NCBI GenBank assembly: GCA_005893305.1
Contig: VBOZ01000008.1
Span: forward strand, 73,436 to 111,319
Reading direction: 5' to 3'
Length of the DNA: 37,884 nt
Origin: Candidatus Eisenbacteria bacterium
GTDB lineage: Bacteria > Eisenbacteria > RBG-16-71-46 > SZUA-252
Shown here one piece after another: positions 7,915-17,281 of this stretch; position 1 is the first letter of the stretch; every line of letters starts with the position of its first letter. Made by a program: the position numbers and the translations under genes. The notes under the pieces were generated by a model. That model was given only the letters and a program-made list of their open reading frames with translations, was not told the DNA's origin and searched no databases.

Positions 7915-9360
7915 CTACGAGGGTGTTTCCGTGACCCGGCTCCGGCCGCGCTCCATGGCGAGCTTGTCCATCTCCACACCGAATCGGACTGAGTAGTCGC
8001 CGTTGAAGCAGGCGTAGCAGTGGTCGTCGGGGCGCTCGACGCAGGCCCGGAGCCCGTCCATCGAGAGATAGCCGAGCGTGTCGACGTGCAGGTAGCTGCG
8101 GATCTGCTCCACGGTGTGGGACGAGGCGATCAGCTCACGGCGGTTCGGCGTGTCGATGCCGTAGTAGCACGACCAGCCGATCGGTGGGCTCGAGACCCGG
8201 AAGTGGACCTCGCGCGCACCGGCTCCGCGCAGCATCGCGACCAGGCTCCGGCTCGTCGTCCCGCGCACGATCGAATCGTCCACCACGACGACCCGCTTCC
8301 CTTCCAAGATACGGCGCACCGGGTTGAATTTCAGGTTAACGCCGAAGTCGCGCGTGATCTGCTGTGGCGCGATGAACGTGCGCCCGACGTAGTGATTTCG
8401 GATCAGTCCGAGCTCGAAGGGAATCTTGGAGCGCTCCGAGAAGCCGAGGGCCGCCGAGTTGCTGGAATCGGGCACCGAGATCGCGATGTCGGCGTCGGCG
8501 GGATGCTCCTCGGCCAGCCGCTGGCCGAGGCGCCGGCGGATCGAATCGACGCTCTGGCCGAAGACCACGCTGTCGGGACGCGAGAAGTAGATGAGCTCGA
8601 AGACGCAGGCCCGGGGGGCCTCCGCCTTGAAGATCCGGAAGGACCGGACGCCGCTTCCGTCGATGATCACCATCTCGCCGGGCTCGATCTCCCTCACGAG
8701 ATCGGCGCCGACGATATCGAGGGCACACGTCTCGCTCGCCAGGACGTGGGCATCGCCGCGGCGCCCCAGACAGAGCGGCCGGAAGCCGCGGGGGTCACGG
8801 ACGCCGATCAGCTTGTCCCCCGCGAGGAGAACCAGCGTGTACGCGCCCTGACAGCGCGCGAGCGCCTCCGGGATCATCCGCTCGATCTCGGTCGCCGAGG
8901 ATCGCGCGATCAGGTGGAGGATAACCTCGGTGTCGCTCGTCGTCTGGAAGATCGATCCCTTCCCTTCCATCTCGTCCCGCAGCGCGAGCGCGTTGACGAG
9001 ATTTCCGTTGTGGGCGATCGCGAGCTTCCCCTCGCGATAGTTGACCACCAGGGGCTGCGCGTTCTGGAGCTGGCTTCCCCCCGTCGTGGAATAGCGGTTG
9101 TGCCCGATCGCGACGTGGCCCCGAAGCGGCTCGAGCGCGTTCCCCACGAAGACGTCGGAGACGAGACCGACCCCGCGGTGTTCCCGGTACTCGACGCCGT
9201 CGGTCGAGACGATGCCCGCGCTCTCCTGCCCGCGGTGCTGGAGCGCGTAAAGTCCCGCGTAGGCGAGGCGGGCCGCGTTCTCCGCGCCCCAGATCCCAAA
9301 GACGCCGCACTCCTCCCGAAGCCGGTCGCCGTTCGCCGATTTCACGATGGTCTTCTCCAT
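7915..9360 (-). CDS. purF: Amidophosphoribosyltransferase PurF
   Basis: 481 residues. It catalyses the first committed step of purine synthesis, PRPP plus glutamine to phosphoribosylamine. The nucleophile is Cys18 in REECGVFGI, preceded by a 17-residue propeptide as in the Bacillus subtilis type. The PRPP-binding motif VVVVDDSIVRGTTS is intact. Cysteines in PRACVFELIYF, GWSCYYGID and HCYACF sit where the B. subtilis enzyme binds its 4Fe-4S cluster, so this is probably an iron-sulfur, oxygen-sensitive form. The ATG at 9360 shares one base with the stop of the upstream gene (TGATG). Last gene of the purB-L-Q-X-F run. Confidence 0.96.
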   Translation of the reverse strand: MEKTIVKSANGDRLREECGVFGIWGAENAARLAYAGLYALQHRGQESAGIVSTDGVEYREHRGVGLVSDVFVGNALEPLRGHVAIGHNRYSTTGGSQLQNAQPLVVNYREGKLAIAHNGNLVNALALRDEMEGKGSIFQTTSDTEVILHLIARSSATEIERMIPEALARCQGAYTLVLLAGDKLIGVRDPRGFRPLCLGRRGDAHVLASETCALDIVGADLVREIEPGEMVIIDGSGVRSFRIFKAEAPRACVFELIYFSRPDSVVFGQSVDSIRRRLGQRLAEEHPADADIAISVPDSSNSAALGFSERSKIPFELGLIRNHYVGRTFIAPQQITRDFGVNLKFNPVRRILEGKRVVVVDDSIVRGTTSRSLVAMLRGAGAREVHFRVSSPPIGWSCYYGIDTPNRRELIASSHTVEQIRSYLHVDTLGYLSMDGLRACVERPDDHCYACFNGDYSVRFGVEMDKLAMERGRSRVTETPS

Positions 9361-9959
9361 CAAGCCGCGCTCCGGAAAGGCGCCGCCGCCTGCACGAGGA
9401 ACGCCTCCACCGTGCGCCAGGGAACGGAGCCTTCGATTCGAAGATCCGACTCGGCGTGCGGATTCACGAGAAGCCCGCGCCGCGCCCCGCTGACGGGGCC
9501 AACCTGCTCGTAGCACTCCTTCATCGCCGACCTCCCTTCGGGTCCTTCCGTCCAGAGCCACCAGAGGCGCGCGCGCCGGATCGCGCCCAATCCGTCGATC
9601 GGATGCTCCCGCGACAGGCGCTCGCGCAGGCCTTCGTCTCGCGTGTCGTCTCTCGGCCGGGCCAGGATGCCCCAAGCTCCATCCGGCGCGGCCAGCGACT
9701 CGCCGCGTCCGGACGAGGTCAGGAACCGGTACCGCTCCTTGTTCGGGTTCACGAAAAAGTTGCTGTTCTCGATCGCCCGGCGGAGCGGCTCCTCGAACGC
9801 GGCCGGCGCCGCGCCGGCGTCCGCCTCGAACAGGTAGAGCTCCTCCCTCACCAGACGATGGAGCGAGCAGCCCGGCGGCAGGAGACGGCGGCCCGTCTCG
9901 AGCGCCGTCCACGCCGCGAGGTCGGCGATCTTGTATCGGGTCAGGAGCACCGCGCTCAT
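9360..9959 (-). CDS. Candidate FGAM synthase small subunit: two PurS-like domains in tandem
   Basis: 199 residues, not recognised as a named family at first sight. It sits between purQ and purF, overlapping purQ by 4 bases (ATGA) and purF by 1. Two halves each look like PurS (about 80 residues, beta-alpha-beta-beta-alpha-beta). Half 1 (1-86) ends in IENSNFFVNPNKERYRFL; half 2 (about 95-175) has ARPRDDTRDEGLRERL, then RRARLWWLWTE, then GLLVNPHAESDLRIE. These resemble the PurS pattern LDPQGxAV...VxxVRxGKxxEL...LLANPVIEDYxIE. The neighbouring PurL is the small type, which needs PurS and PurQ, and no ordinary purS is seen. The PurS assignment is inference from pattern and position; a lineage-specific accessory protein is the alternative. 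Confidence 0.6.
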   Translation of the reverse strand: MSAVLLTRYKIADLAAWTALETGRRLLPPGCSLHRLVREELYLFEADAGAAPAAFEEPLRRAIENSNFFVNPNKERYRFLTSSGRGESLAAPDGAWGILARPRDDTRDEGLRERLSREHPIDGLGAIRRARLWWLWTEGPEGRSAMKECYEQVGPVSGARRGLLVNPHAESDLRIEGSVPWRTVEAFLVQAAAPFRSAA

Positions 9960-10798
9960 CGGGACGCCTCCGCCGCGCGCGCGACCCCGAGGGAGAGCGC
10001 CAGCGACTCGAAGAGAAATCGCCCGGGCCCCGAGCCCTCGAGCGCGTCGTACGATCCGACCGAGGCGCGGCGCCGCTCGCCCCAGGTGCCCGGCCACTCG
10101 AGCGGAACCTGCTTGAGCCACGACGCCCGCTCCGGGTGCGGCATGATCGCGAGCACGTTTCCCGATCGATTCGTGACGCCCGCCGCCTGGAAGAGCGCGC
10201 CGTTCGGATCGTCGGGAAACCGGGTTGCCGGAGCGCCGCTCGCGTCGACGTACCGGAAGAGAGCCAACCCTCCCTTTTGGATGCTGGATTGAACCTCGGG
10301 ATCCGCCGTCTCGAACCGCCCTTCTCCGTGGGCCATCGGAAGCGGCACGATCTCTCCATTGGGGAGCACGGAGCTCCAGATCTTCCGGCCAGGGCCCTCC
10401 TCCGTCCGGACACGCACCCAGCGGCAGAGGTATCCCTGGCGCCGCGGCGCGCGATTGGGTGCCAGGGCCATCTCCACGCGACCGGATCGGATCCCGGGGA
10501 CGAGCCCCGCTTCGACGAGGACCTGCGCGCCGTTGCAGATTCCGAGCACCGGCTTTCCCCGCTCCGATTCCGCCGCGATGCGCTCCACCGCGGGAAGCTT
10601 CGCAGCCACCGCGCCCGCGCGAATCCGGTCCTGGAACGCGAAGCCGCCCGGAAGGACGTACGCGTGGAACTCGCTCAAGACCGAGGCGGGCTCGTTCGAG
10701 CGGACGATGCGCGCCTCGAGACCCACGGCCTCGAGAACGCGCGCGGTCTCGTACTCGCAGTTGACGCCCGGGATTTGCAAGATCGCAACTCGAGCCAT
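9956..10798 (-). CDS. purQ: Phosphoribosylformylglycinamidine synthase glutaminase subunit PurQ
   Basis: 280 residues, somewhat longer than the roughly 230 of B. subtilis PurQ and closer to the longer PurQ form. Class I glutamine amidotransferase: N-terminal ILQIPGVNCEYETA, nucleophile elbow VLGICNGAQVL, and the His/Glu pair in MPHPERASW. It supplies ammonia to PurL. Start ATG 10798 lies 2 bases after the purL stop; the stop overlaps the PurS-like gene by 4 bases, pointing to translational coupling and a stoichiometric complex. Confidence 0.94.
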   Translation of the reverse strand: MARVAILQIPGVNCEYETARVLEAVGLEARIVRSNEPASVLSEFHAYVLPGGFAFQDRIRAGAVAAKLPAVERIAAESERGKPVLGICNGAQVLVEAGLVPGIRSGRVEMALAPNRAPRRQGYLCRWVRVRTEEGPGRKIWSSVLPNGEIVPLPMAHGEGRFETADPEVQSSIQKGGLALFRYVDASGAPATRFPDDPNGALFQAAGVTNRSGNVLAIMPHPERASWLKQVPLEWPGTWGERRRASVGSYDALEGSGPGRFLFESLALSLGVARAAEASR

Positions 10799-10800
10799 CG

Positions 10801-13155
10801 TCACTCCACGTAGGGGCGGATCGCGGCGCGGTGGACCGCCGCGAGATCCGCAAGGTCGGCGTCGACCAGCGCGAGCCCGCCGTCGAGGAGGCGGAATCGG
10901 GGCTCGGCCAGTGTCCGCCCGATCATCGTCGCGTCGACGCCCAAGGACTTGAAGAGGTCCAGGAGCGGCGTGAGCTGCTCCTTTGAAACCTCGAGCAGGA
11001 ATCCCGGCGATTCCGAGTAGAGCCGGACTTCGGGCGCGGTCCCCCCCAGGCCCGAGATCGGGATCTGGAGGCCGAGCCCTTGCGAGGCGAAGCCTCCCAG
11101 GGCCATCTCGAGGGCCGCGACCGCAAGACCGCCCTCGGCGATGTCGTGGCTCGCGAGGACCCATCCGCGCCGAACCGCTTCCAGCACGGCGTAGAGGCGC
11201 CGCCGCTCGCGGTCGAAATCGAGGGTCGGGAGATCGCCGCCCGTGTCGCCGGTCAGGGCATGCCGGAGCTGCGACGCGCCGAGACGGTCTTCCCGCGGGC
11301 CGGTGAGAACGATCACGCTCCCGGCGCGCTTGATCGCGCCGGTTACTGCCACGGCGTAATCGTCGAGGACGCCGAGCCCCGCGACGATCGGGGAGGGCTC
11401 GATGGCGCGGCCGGTCGAGGATTCGTTGTAGAAGGAGACGTTGCCCGAGACGAACGGGATCGGCGGTCCCTCCGTGCCGCTCGGGCCGAACGCGCGCGCG
11501 GCGTCCCCGAGCCCGCGGACCGAGCGGACGAACTCGTCGAAGACCTCCGGATCTTCCGGGTTCCCGAAGTTGAGGCAGTCGGTGAGAGCGGTGGGCCTCG
11601 CCCCGACGCAGACGAGATTCCGGAGCGCTTCGTACACCGCGTGGGCCGAGCCCGCGTAGGGATCGGCCGCGACGTACCAGGGGTTCCCGCCCACGGACAT
11701 CGCGGCGCCGAGCGGTGAGCCGGGCACGGGCGCCATCACCGAGGCGTCGGCTTCCCCCGCGCGGATCACCATCCGTCCCTGCACCTCGGTGTCGTAGTAG
11801 CGCCAGAGAGGCTCCCGCGATCCCAGGTTGGGCGAGCCGATCAGCCGGCGGAAGAGCGCGTCGTGATCGTGCACCGGCGGGAGCGCCGCGCCCGCCGGCC
11901 GAGGAGCGCGGGGCCGCTGAGCCCGGCGGTGCTCGATCCCGGCCGTGATCACATCGACCGCCGCGTCGCAGACCGGCTGTCCGCCCTTCAAGATCCGATA
12001 CCGCGCGTCGTCGCGCACGCGGCCGATGACGGCGGCCCGGGCTCCCTCGTAGACCGCGGGAAGCGCGTACTCCACGTTATAGATCTCGAGGACGCGCGGG
12101 GCCAGACGCTCGGGGACCACGAGCGCGAAGCGCTCCTGCGTCTCGGAGCAGCTGATCACCTCGGGCGGAAAGTCGCCCTGCGGCGTCGGAACGCGATCGA
12201 GATCGACGTCCATCCCGAACCCTCCCGCCGCCGCGAGCTCGGAGGAGGCGCACGCGATTCCGCCGGCGCCCAGGTCCTTGAAGCCGAAGGGAGCCCCCTG
12301 CGCGTGGAGCCACGCCAGGGCCGCGCGGTTCGCCTCCAGGAGGACGCGCTTCAAGAACGGATCGGGGACCTGCACGTGTCCCCGCTGATCGTGCGCGCCT
12401 TCCTCGAGGATCGCGGACGCGAAGGAGGCGCCGCCGAACCCGGTCTCGTCGGTCGGCTTTCCCAGGAGCACGAGGATGTACGGCTCGCGTTTCGCCGCGT
12501 CGGGAACGCGGCTCCGGACGACCTGGTCGGCGCGGACGATCCCGAGCGCCACGACGTTCACGAGGCAGTTCTCGTCGTATCGCCCCGAGAAGAAGACGTC
12601 GCCGCCCAGGTTGGGCACGCCGAGCGGATTCGCGTACTGCCAGATTCCGTCGACGACGCCCCGCACGATCTCGCGGACCGCGCTCGCTCGCGGCCCTTCA
12701 GGGTCCCCGAAGCGGAGCGCATCCATGACGCCGATCACTTCCGCGCCCATGCACGCCACGTCGCGGACGATGCCGCCGATTCCGGTGGCCGCTCCTTCGA
12801 TCGGGACGATTTGGGAGGGGTGGTTGTGGCTCTCGTGGGCGAACACCAGCGCGTAGTCCACGCCGCGGTGCTTGCCGAATCGGACCACGCCCGCGTCCTC
12901 GCCCGGTCCAAGGATTACGTCCGGGCTCTCGGTCGGCAGGTGGGACCGGAGCACCCAACGGCTGCTCTTGTAGGAGCAGTGCTCGCTCCACATCGTGTCG
13001 AAGATCGTCGCCTCGACACGAGTCGGATTGCGGCCGAGGAGGTCGAGCATCCGCTTCGCCTCATCGGGCGTCAGGCGGAAGCCTTCCGCGGCCAGGAGCT
13101 TCCCGAGGCCCTCCGGATCCGCCTCGGCGAGGGGGAGCACGCTGGCTTCAGCCAC
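10801..13155 (-). CDS. purL: Phosphoribosylformylglycinamidine synthase subunit PurL (small type)
   Basis: 784 residues, the length of the small PurL that works with separate PurQ and PurS; it lacks the PurS-like N-terminal and glutaminase C-terminal domains of the 1300-residue enzyme. Signatures: MWSEHCSYKSS, the ATP/substrate segment FAHESHNHPSQIVPIEGAATGIGG, and the second AIRS-type half with VSGNVSFYNES and SHDIAEGGLAVA. It converts FGAR to FGAM. Start is uncertain: GTG 13155 (8-base overlap with purB) was chosen over TTG 13188 (41-base overlap); neither has a strong ribosome binding site. Confidence 0.94.
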   Translation of the reverse strand: MAEASVLPLAEADPEGLGKLLAAEGFRLTPDEAKRMLDLLGRNPTRVEATIFDTMWSEHCSYKSSRWVLRSHLPTESPDVILGPGEDAGVVRFGKHRGVDYALVFAHESHNHPSQIVPIEGAATGIGGIVRDVACMGAEVIGVMDALRFGDPEGPRASAVREIVRGVVDGIWQYANPLGVPNLGGDVFFSGRYDENCLVNVVALGIVRADQVVRSRVPDAAKREPYILVLLGKPTDETGFGGASFASAILEEGAHDQRGHVQVPDPFLKRVLLEANRAALAWLHAQGAPFGFKDLGAGGIACASSELAAAGGFGMDVDLDRVPTPQGDFPPEVISCSETQERFALVVPERLAPRVLEIYNVEYALPAVYEGARAAVIGRVRDDARYRILKGGQPVCDAAVDVITAGIEHRRAQRPRAPRPAGAALPPVHDHDALFRRLIGSPNLGSREPLWRYYDTEVQGRMVIRAGEADASVMAPVPGSPLGAAMSVGGNPWYVAADPYAGSAHAVYEALRNLVCVGARPTALTDCLNFGNPEDPEVFDEFVRSVRGLGDAARAFGPSGTEGPPIPFVSGNVSFYNESSTGRAIEPSPIVAGLGVLDDYAVAVTGAIKRAGSVIVLTGPREDRLGASQLRHALTGDTGGDLPTLDFDRERRRLYAVLEAVRRGWVLASHDIAEGGLAVAALEMALGGFASQGLGLQIPISGLGGTAPEVRLYSESPGFLLEVSKEQLTPLLDLFKSLGVDATMIGRTLAEPRFRLLDGGLALVDADLADLAAVHRAAIRPYVE

Positions 13156-14461
13156 TGGCGACAACTGACGCTCCGAGAACGCGATCAAAGACTTGATTCA
13201 CATTCCGAGTGAAGTGCTTCGGGTCGAAGCATGCCTCCAGCTCCTCGCGCTTGAGCACGCCGGTGACGGCGGGATCCGCGGCGAGCCGGGCCCTCAAATC
13301 GGGGCCACCCTTCCACGCTTCCATGGCGTGACGCTGGACGACGGCGTACGCCTCTTCGCGGGCGAGCCCCGCCTGGGTGAGCGCGAGGAGCACCCGCTGC
13401 GAGTAGACGAGGCCGCGGGTCAACCCGAGGTTCTGGAGCATCCGCTCCGGGTAGACGATGAGGCCGGCCAGGACCTCCCGGATCTCGCTCGTCATGAAGT
13501 CGGCCAGCAGGAACGAGTCGGGCAGGATGACCCGCTCCACGCTCGAGTGGCTGATGTCGCGCTCGTGCCAGAGGGCGACGTTCTCCAGCGCCGCGTGCGC
13601 GTTGGCGCGCAAGAGGCGCGCGAGGCCGGTGACCCGCTCGCAGCGGACCGGGTTCCGCTTGTGCGGCATCGCCGAAGAGCCCTTCTGCCCCTCCCGAAAC
13701 GGCTCCTCCGCTTCCAAAACCTCGGTGCGCTGGAGGTGGCGGATCTCGACGGCCATCTTCTCCAACGAAGCCCCGAGGAGCGCGAGCGTCGAGAGAAGCT
13801 CCGCGTGGCGGTCGCGCTGGACGACCTGCGTCGCCGCGGGCTCGGGCTTCAATCCGAGCGCGCCCAGCACCTGCTCCTCGAGCTCGGGACTCAAGTGCGC
13901 GAGCGTCCCCACCGCGCCGGAGAGCTTCCCGACCGCGATCGCCTCGCGCGCGCGCGTGAGACGCGTCCGCGCGCGCCCCAGCTCCTCGTACCAGACCAGG
14001 AGCTTCAACCCGAACGTGATCGGCTCGGCGTGGATGCCGTGGGTCCTGCCCACCATCGGCGTCTCCTTGTAGCGGAGAGCCAACCCGCGGACCGTCTCCC
14101 GCAGGGCATCCAGCTCCTTCGAGAGAAGATCAGCCGCCCGCGTGAGCGTCAGCGCCAGCGCGGTGTCGACCAGGTCGGAGGAGGTCATGCCGAGATGCAG
14201 ATGGCGGGCCTCGGGGCCGACGGTCTCGCCCACCTGGGTCAGGAAGGCGATGACGTCATGGTGGAGCGTCCTCTCCAGCTCGTCGATCCGGGCCATGTCG
14301 ACCCGCGCCCGCTCGCGGATTCGGGCGGTGACGCCGCGGGGAATCTCGCCGCGACGCTCCATCGCCTGCGCCACGGCCAGCTCCACCTCGAGCCAGTTCC
14401 GGTAGCGCGTCTCGTCCTCGAAGAGCGCCGTCATCTCCTTCCGGCTGTAGCGCGCGATCAT
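13148..14461 (-). CDS. purB: Adenylosuccinate lyase PurB
   Basis: 437 residues, fumarase/aspartase superfamily. The lyase signature [12 protein letters not shown] is intact, with the catalytic-base loop in it, and the conserved [12 protein letters not shown] and [11 protein letters not shown] segments are present. It acts twice in purine synthesis, on SAICAR and on adenylosuccinate. ATG 14461 is preceded by GAGGA about 9 bases upstream, inside the 3' end of htrA; the gap to htrA is 4 bases. First gene of the purine run. Confidence 0.96.
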   Translation of the reverse strand: MIARYSRKEMTALFEDETRYRNWLEVELAVAQAMERRGEIPRGVTARIRERARVDMARIDELERTLHHDVIAFLTQVGETVGPEARHLHLGMTSSDLVDTALALTLTRAADLLSKELDALRETVRGLALRYKETPMVGRTHGIHAEPITFGLKLLVWYEELGRARTRLTRAREAIAVGKLSGAVGTLAHLSPELEEQVLGALGLKPEPAATQVVQRDRHAELLSTLALLGASLEKMAVEIRHLQRTEVLEAEEPFREGQKGSSAMPHKRNPVRCERVTGLARLLRANAHAALENVALWHERDISHSSVERVILPDSFLLADFMTSEIREVLAGLIVYPERMLQNLGLTRGLVYSQRVLLALTQAGLAREEAYAVVQRHAMEAWKGGPDLRARLAADPAVTGVLKREELEACFDPKHFTRNVNQVFDRVLGASVVASG

Positions 14462-14465
14462 GGCG

Positions 14466-15707
14466 TTATTCCTCGGGCGTCTCTTCCAGCAGGAGCTTCA
14501 TCGTGAGGAGCTTCCCGTCGCGCTCCACGGTCAGCGAGATCGTGTCCCCGACGCTCGCCCCGAAGATCACGCGATAGGCCTCATTGCTGTCCCGCACGGG
14601 CGTCCCGTTCACCTTGCGGATGATGTCCCCCACCTTGACGCCGGCCTTGTCCGCGGGGCTCCCCCGCTCGATGACCGCGACGTAGAGGCCGTTCCGATCC
14701 GCGGTGCCGAGGCGCTCCGCGACGTACGGCGTGATCTCCCAAGTACGGACGCCGATCCAGACGTTCCGGACCTTTCCGAAGCGGATGATCTCGTCCACGA
14801 CGCGCTTCGTGGCGTCGATCGGGATCGCGAAGCCGATCCCCTCCGAGCCTCCGCTCTTCGTGAAGATGAACGTGTTGACCCCGATGACCTCGCCGCGCGC
14901 GTTCACGAGCGGCCCGCCCGAGTTCCCTGGATTGATGGCTGCGTCGGTCTGGATCATGTTCTTGTAGATCCCGGTGGTCTGGCTCTGCGATTTGATGTCG
15001 CGCCGGGTCGCGCTGATCACGCCCGCGGTCACGGTCGGCTGCGTATCGTTCAGCAGGAACCCGAACGGGTTCCCGATCGCGATCGCCCACTCCCCTACCA
15101 GGAGATCGTTCGAGGTGCCCAGCGGCGCGACGGGAAGGTCCTTGCCGTCGATCTTGACGATCGCGAGGTCGTATTGCGGGTGCGAGCCGACGATCCGCCC
15201 CGTGAACGAGCGCCCGTCGGAGAGGATCACGGTGATCTTGTCCGCGCCGTGCACGACGTGCTCGTTGGTCAGAACGTAGCCGTCCTTGGAGATGATGAAC
15301 CCGGAGCCCATGCTCGGGATCTGCTCCCGGTAGCGGTACTGCGGGATCATGTCCCGGAAAAACGGCTCGAAGAACTCGCTCCCGAGTGGGACCGGCGAGG
15401 TCTGGACGACGCGCGTCTGCACCACGCTGAGCGTGACGACCGAGGGGCCGACCCGCTGCGCCGCTTCCACGATCGCGGTCCGGCGGGTCCGGTCGACGTT
15501 TCCGGGGGCGTTCTCCGCCATCGATTCGGCGGCGGTCGCGGCCGACACCTGGCCCTGGGGGCCGGATACCACGCGCTTCTTGCCGCGCGTCCCGACAAGG
15601 AGCGCGGCCAGGAGCAGGAGGCCGAAGAGAATCCCCGCCGCCAGGGTGCCGAGGGGCCATTTGCTCGCACCGCGCGAGGAAGGTGAATTCAGTTCAGGCG
15701 ACGACAT
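14466..15707 (-). CDS. HtrA/DegQ-family periplasmic serine protease with one PDZ domain
   Basis: 413 residues. An uncleaved membrane anchor (about 18-39) is followed by a linker, a trypsin-like domain with the triad His150 (TNEHVVHGA), Asp180 (YDLAIVKI) and Ser263 (NPGNSGGPL), and one PDZ domain (about 310-405). It is a membrane-tethered envelope quality-control protease, as in DegS or HtrA-like proteins with a single PDZ. ATG 15707 has AAGGAG 8 bases upstream. It overlaps truA by 14 bases and precedes purB by 4. DegS-like signalling versus general protease function cannot be told apart from sequence. Confidence 0.93.
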   Translation of the reverse strand: MSSPELNSPSSRGASKWPLGTLAAGILFGLLLLAALLVGTRGKKRVVSGPQGQVSAATAAESMAENAPGNVDRTRRTAIVEAAQRVGPSVVTLSVVQTRVVQTSPVPLGSEFFEPFFRDMIPQYRYREQIPSMGSGFIISKDGYVLTNEHVVHGADKITVILSDGRSFTGRIVGSHPQYDLAIVKIDGKDLPVAPLGTSNDLLVGEWAIAIGNPFGFLLNDTQPTVTAGVISATRRDIKSQSQTTGIYKNMIQTDAAINPGNSGGPLVNARGEVIGVNTFIFTKSGGSEGIGFAIPIDATKRVVDEIIRFGKVRNVWIGVRTWEITPYVAERLGTADRNGLYVAVIERGSPADKAGVKVGDIIRKVNGTPVRDSNEAYRVIFGASVGDTISLTVERDGKLLTMKLLLEETPEE

Positions 15708-16485
15708 TCAGAGACTCCTTGGGGATCCATCCCACCCGGGGATACCGAACCCGCATCAAGTAGAGACCGTGCGCCGGAGCGGGCGGTGCGGCGGCCCGGC
15801 GATCCCTTGCTTCGAGCGCGGATTCCACCGCGCCCGCGCCGGCCCCGCTCTCCGACTCGCGAACGACCGTGGCCACGATCCGGCGAACCATAGTGTACAG
15901 GAACCGGTCCGATTCGATGTCGAAGCGCAGCCGCCCGCGGCGCCCGGACCACCGCGCGCGCGTGACGCGGCAGAGCGGGCCACCGTTCTCGCTTCCCTGC
16001 TTCGAGAACGTCGTGAAATCGTGCGCGCCGAGGAGCGGCCGGGACGCCTCGTTGAGCGCCGCGACCCCCGCTCGAACCGCGCGCGCCCAGGCGTAACGCC
16101 GCCGGATCGGGACGATCCGAGGCTCGATGACGTATCGGTAGGAGCGCCGCATCGCGTCGAACCGCGCGTGGAATTCCGGCCCGACCTCTTCCACCTGGAC
16201 GATCCTGACGTCGCCGGGAAGGATGCCGTTGAGCGCCAGCCGGAGCCGCTCCGCCGAGAGCCGCGTCGTGAGCTTCACGCTCGCGACCTGGCCCGCGGCG
16301 TGGCATCCCGCGTCGGTCCGCCCCGCGCCCGCGATGCGGACCGGGCCGTGCGCCAGGCGCTTGAGCGCGGTCTCGATTTCTCCCTGAACCGTTCGATGCG
16401 ACCGCTGCACTTGCCAGCCGTGGAACTCCGAGCCGTCGTACTCGATGACCAGGCGGTACGCCGCCTCCCGGCGGTCAGACGCCAC
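15694..16485 (-). CDS. truA: tRNA pseudouridine(38-40) synthase TruA
   Basis: 263 residues. Catalytic aspartate Asp58 in GAGRTDAGCHA, and the family segments YDGSEFHGWQVQ, FHARFDAMRRSYRY and FLYTMVRRIV are all present. It modifies the anticodon stem of many tRNAs. The start is a GTG at 16485 that overlaps the stop of the upstream ecfT-type gene by 11 bases; the 3' end overlaps htrA by 14. Confidence 0.95.
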   Translation of the reverse strand: MASDRREAAYRLVIEYDGSEFHGWQVQRSHRTVQGEIETALKRLAHGPVRIAGAGRTDAGCHAAGQVASVKLTTRLSAERLRLALNGILPGDVRIVQVEEVGPEFHARFDAMRRSYRYVIEPRIVPIRRRYAWARAVRAGVAALNEASRPLLGAHDFTTFSKQGSENGGPLCRVTRARWSGRRGRLRFDIESDRFLYTMVRRIVATVVRESESGAGAGAVESALEARDRRAAAPPAPAHGLYLMRVRYPRVGWIPKESLNVVA

Positions 16486-17176
16486 GAAGCAGCCACGCGG
16501 CCGATGCCGCTCCCCCCGCGATCGCCCCCATCTCGGCCCAGCCCCAGGTGGCCCGAAGCCCGCTTCGCCGCCGGGCGCCCAGCCGGTAGCCGCGCGCGTG
16601 GAGCGCGTCTCCGTACGATTCTCCGACCCGAAGCATCGTGCCCAGGAACGGGAGGAGCCAGGCGGCCAGATAGCGCGCCCGGCCCGCCGCGCCGTGACCG
16701 GGACGGAGCCCGCGGGCGCGGAGCGCCTGGTGCTGCTGCTCCGCCTCGCGGAGCGCGATCGGGGTCAGAGCGAGGGCGTGCCGGGCGCTCTCGACGGGAA
16801 GAAGGAGGAGCCGCGGCCGGGGCGGAATCGGGAACGCGAGCAGCCACCGCGCCGCGGCGCCGAGAAAGGTCCGCGCCGCCCAGCGGAGGAGGTAGAGGAG
16901 CGCGAGCAGCCGGAGCGCGATCAGGGCCGCGGCCTTGGCAGTCTCCAGCGTCGGGCGGCCCGAGAGAAGCGCGTGTGCCAGAAAGACGATGAGCGCCAGC
17001 GTGAGGAGCGGAAGCTCGGAGCGGATCGTGCGGCCCTCGGCGCGAAGGGCGAATCCGGCGCCGAGCACCGAGAAGACCGCGAGATCGATGGAGGAGCGTC
17101 CGAGCGCCAGGCCGACGCCGACGAGCGCGCAGGCGAGGAGGAGCGCCGCCGGATGAAGCGGGCGCGCGGATTTCAT
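16475..17176 (-). CDS. Energy-coupling factor transporter transmembrane protein, EcfT/CbiQ family
   Basis: 233 residues with about five hydrophobic segments and the two cytoplasmic Ala-Arg-Gly motifs of EcfT coupling helices (ALRARGLRPG and ALHARGYRLG), which contact the ATPase subunits. It would form the T component of a vitamin or metal ECF importer. No EcfA ATPase or S component is adjacent, so it either shares subunits encoded elsewhere or is orphaned. ATG 17176 was chosen over an upstream TTG (17266) whose added residues are not membrane-like. A promoter lies about 100 bases upstream. Confidence 0.8.
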   Translation of the reverse strand: MKSARPLHPAALLLACALVGVGLALGRSSIDLAVFSVLGAGFALRAEGRTIRSELPLLTLALIVFLAHALLSGRPTLETAKAAALIALRLLALLYLLRWAARTFLGAAARWLLAFPIPPRPRLLLLPVESARHALALTPIALREAEQQHQALRARGLRPGHGAAGRARYLAAWLLPFLGTMLRVGESYGDALHARGYRLGARRRSGLRATWGWAEMGAIAGGAASAAWLLRGV

Positions 17177-17281
17177 TTCTGGGGCTATCGCGTGGGACCG
17201 GGGAGAGCCGGGCACTTTCGCTGCGTTTCCTCCGTGCCATCGGAGGCGGGCGCCGACGTCCGGCAACCCACCTAAAGTGCG
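17177..17281 (-). promoter_or_regulatory. About 100-base leader of the ecfT-truA-htrA-pur transcript, with a hairpin
   Basis: Between the predicted start of transcription (near 17275) and the ecfT start codon. It contains a perfect 6-bp stem CCTCCG/CGGAGG with a 6-base loop (17229-17246) and no T-run after it, so it does not read as a terminator. It matches no riboswitch consensus I could recognise. Structured leader function is speculative. Confidence 0.3.

Noticed and set aside
9962-10413. Extended upstream forms of purF, purQ and the PurS-like gene given by long open frames
   Set aside because: These extensions run through neighbouring genes in other frames and lack family similarity; overlapping ATGA/TGATG starts fit much better.
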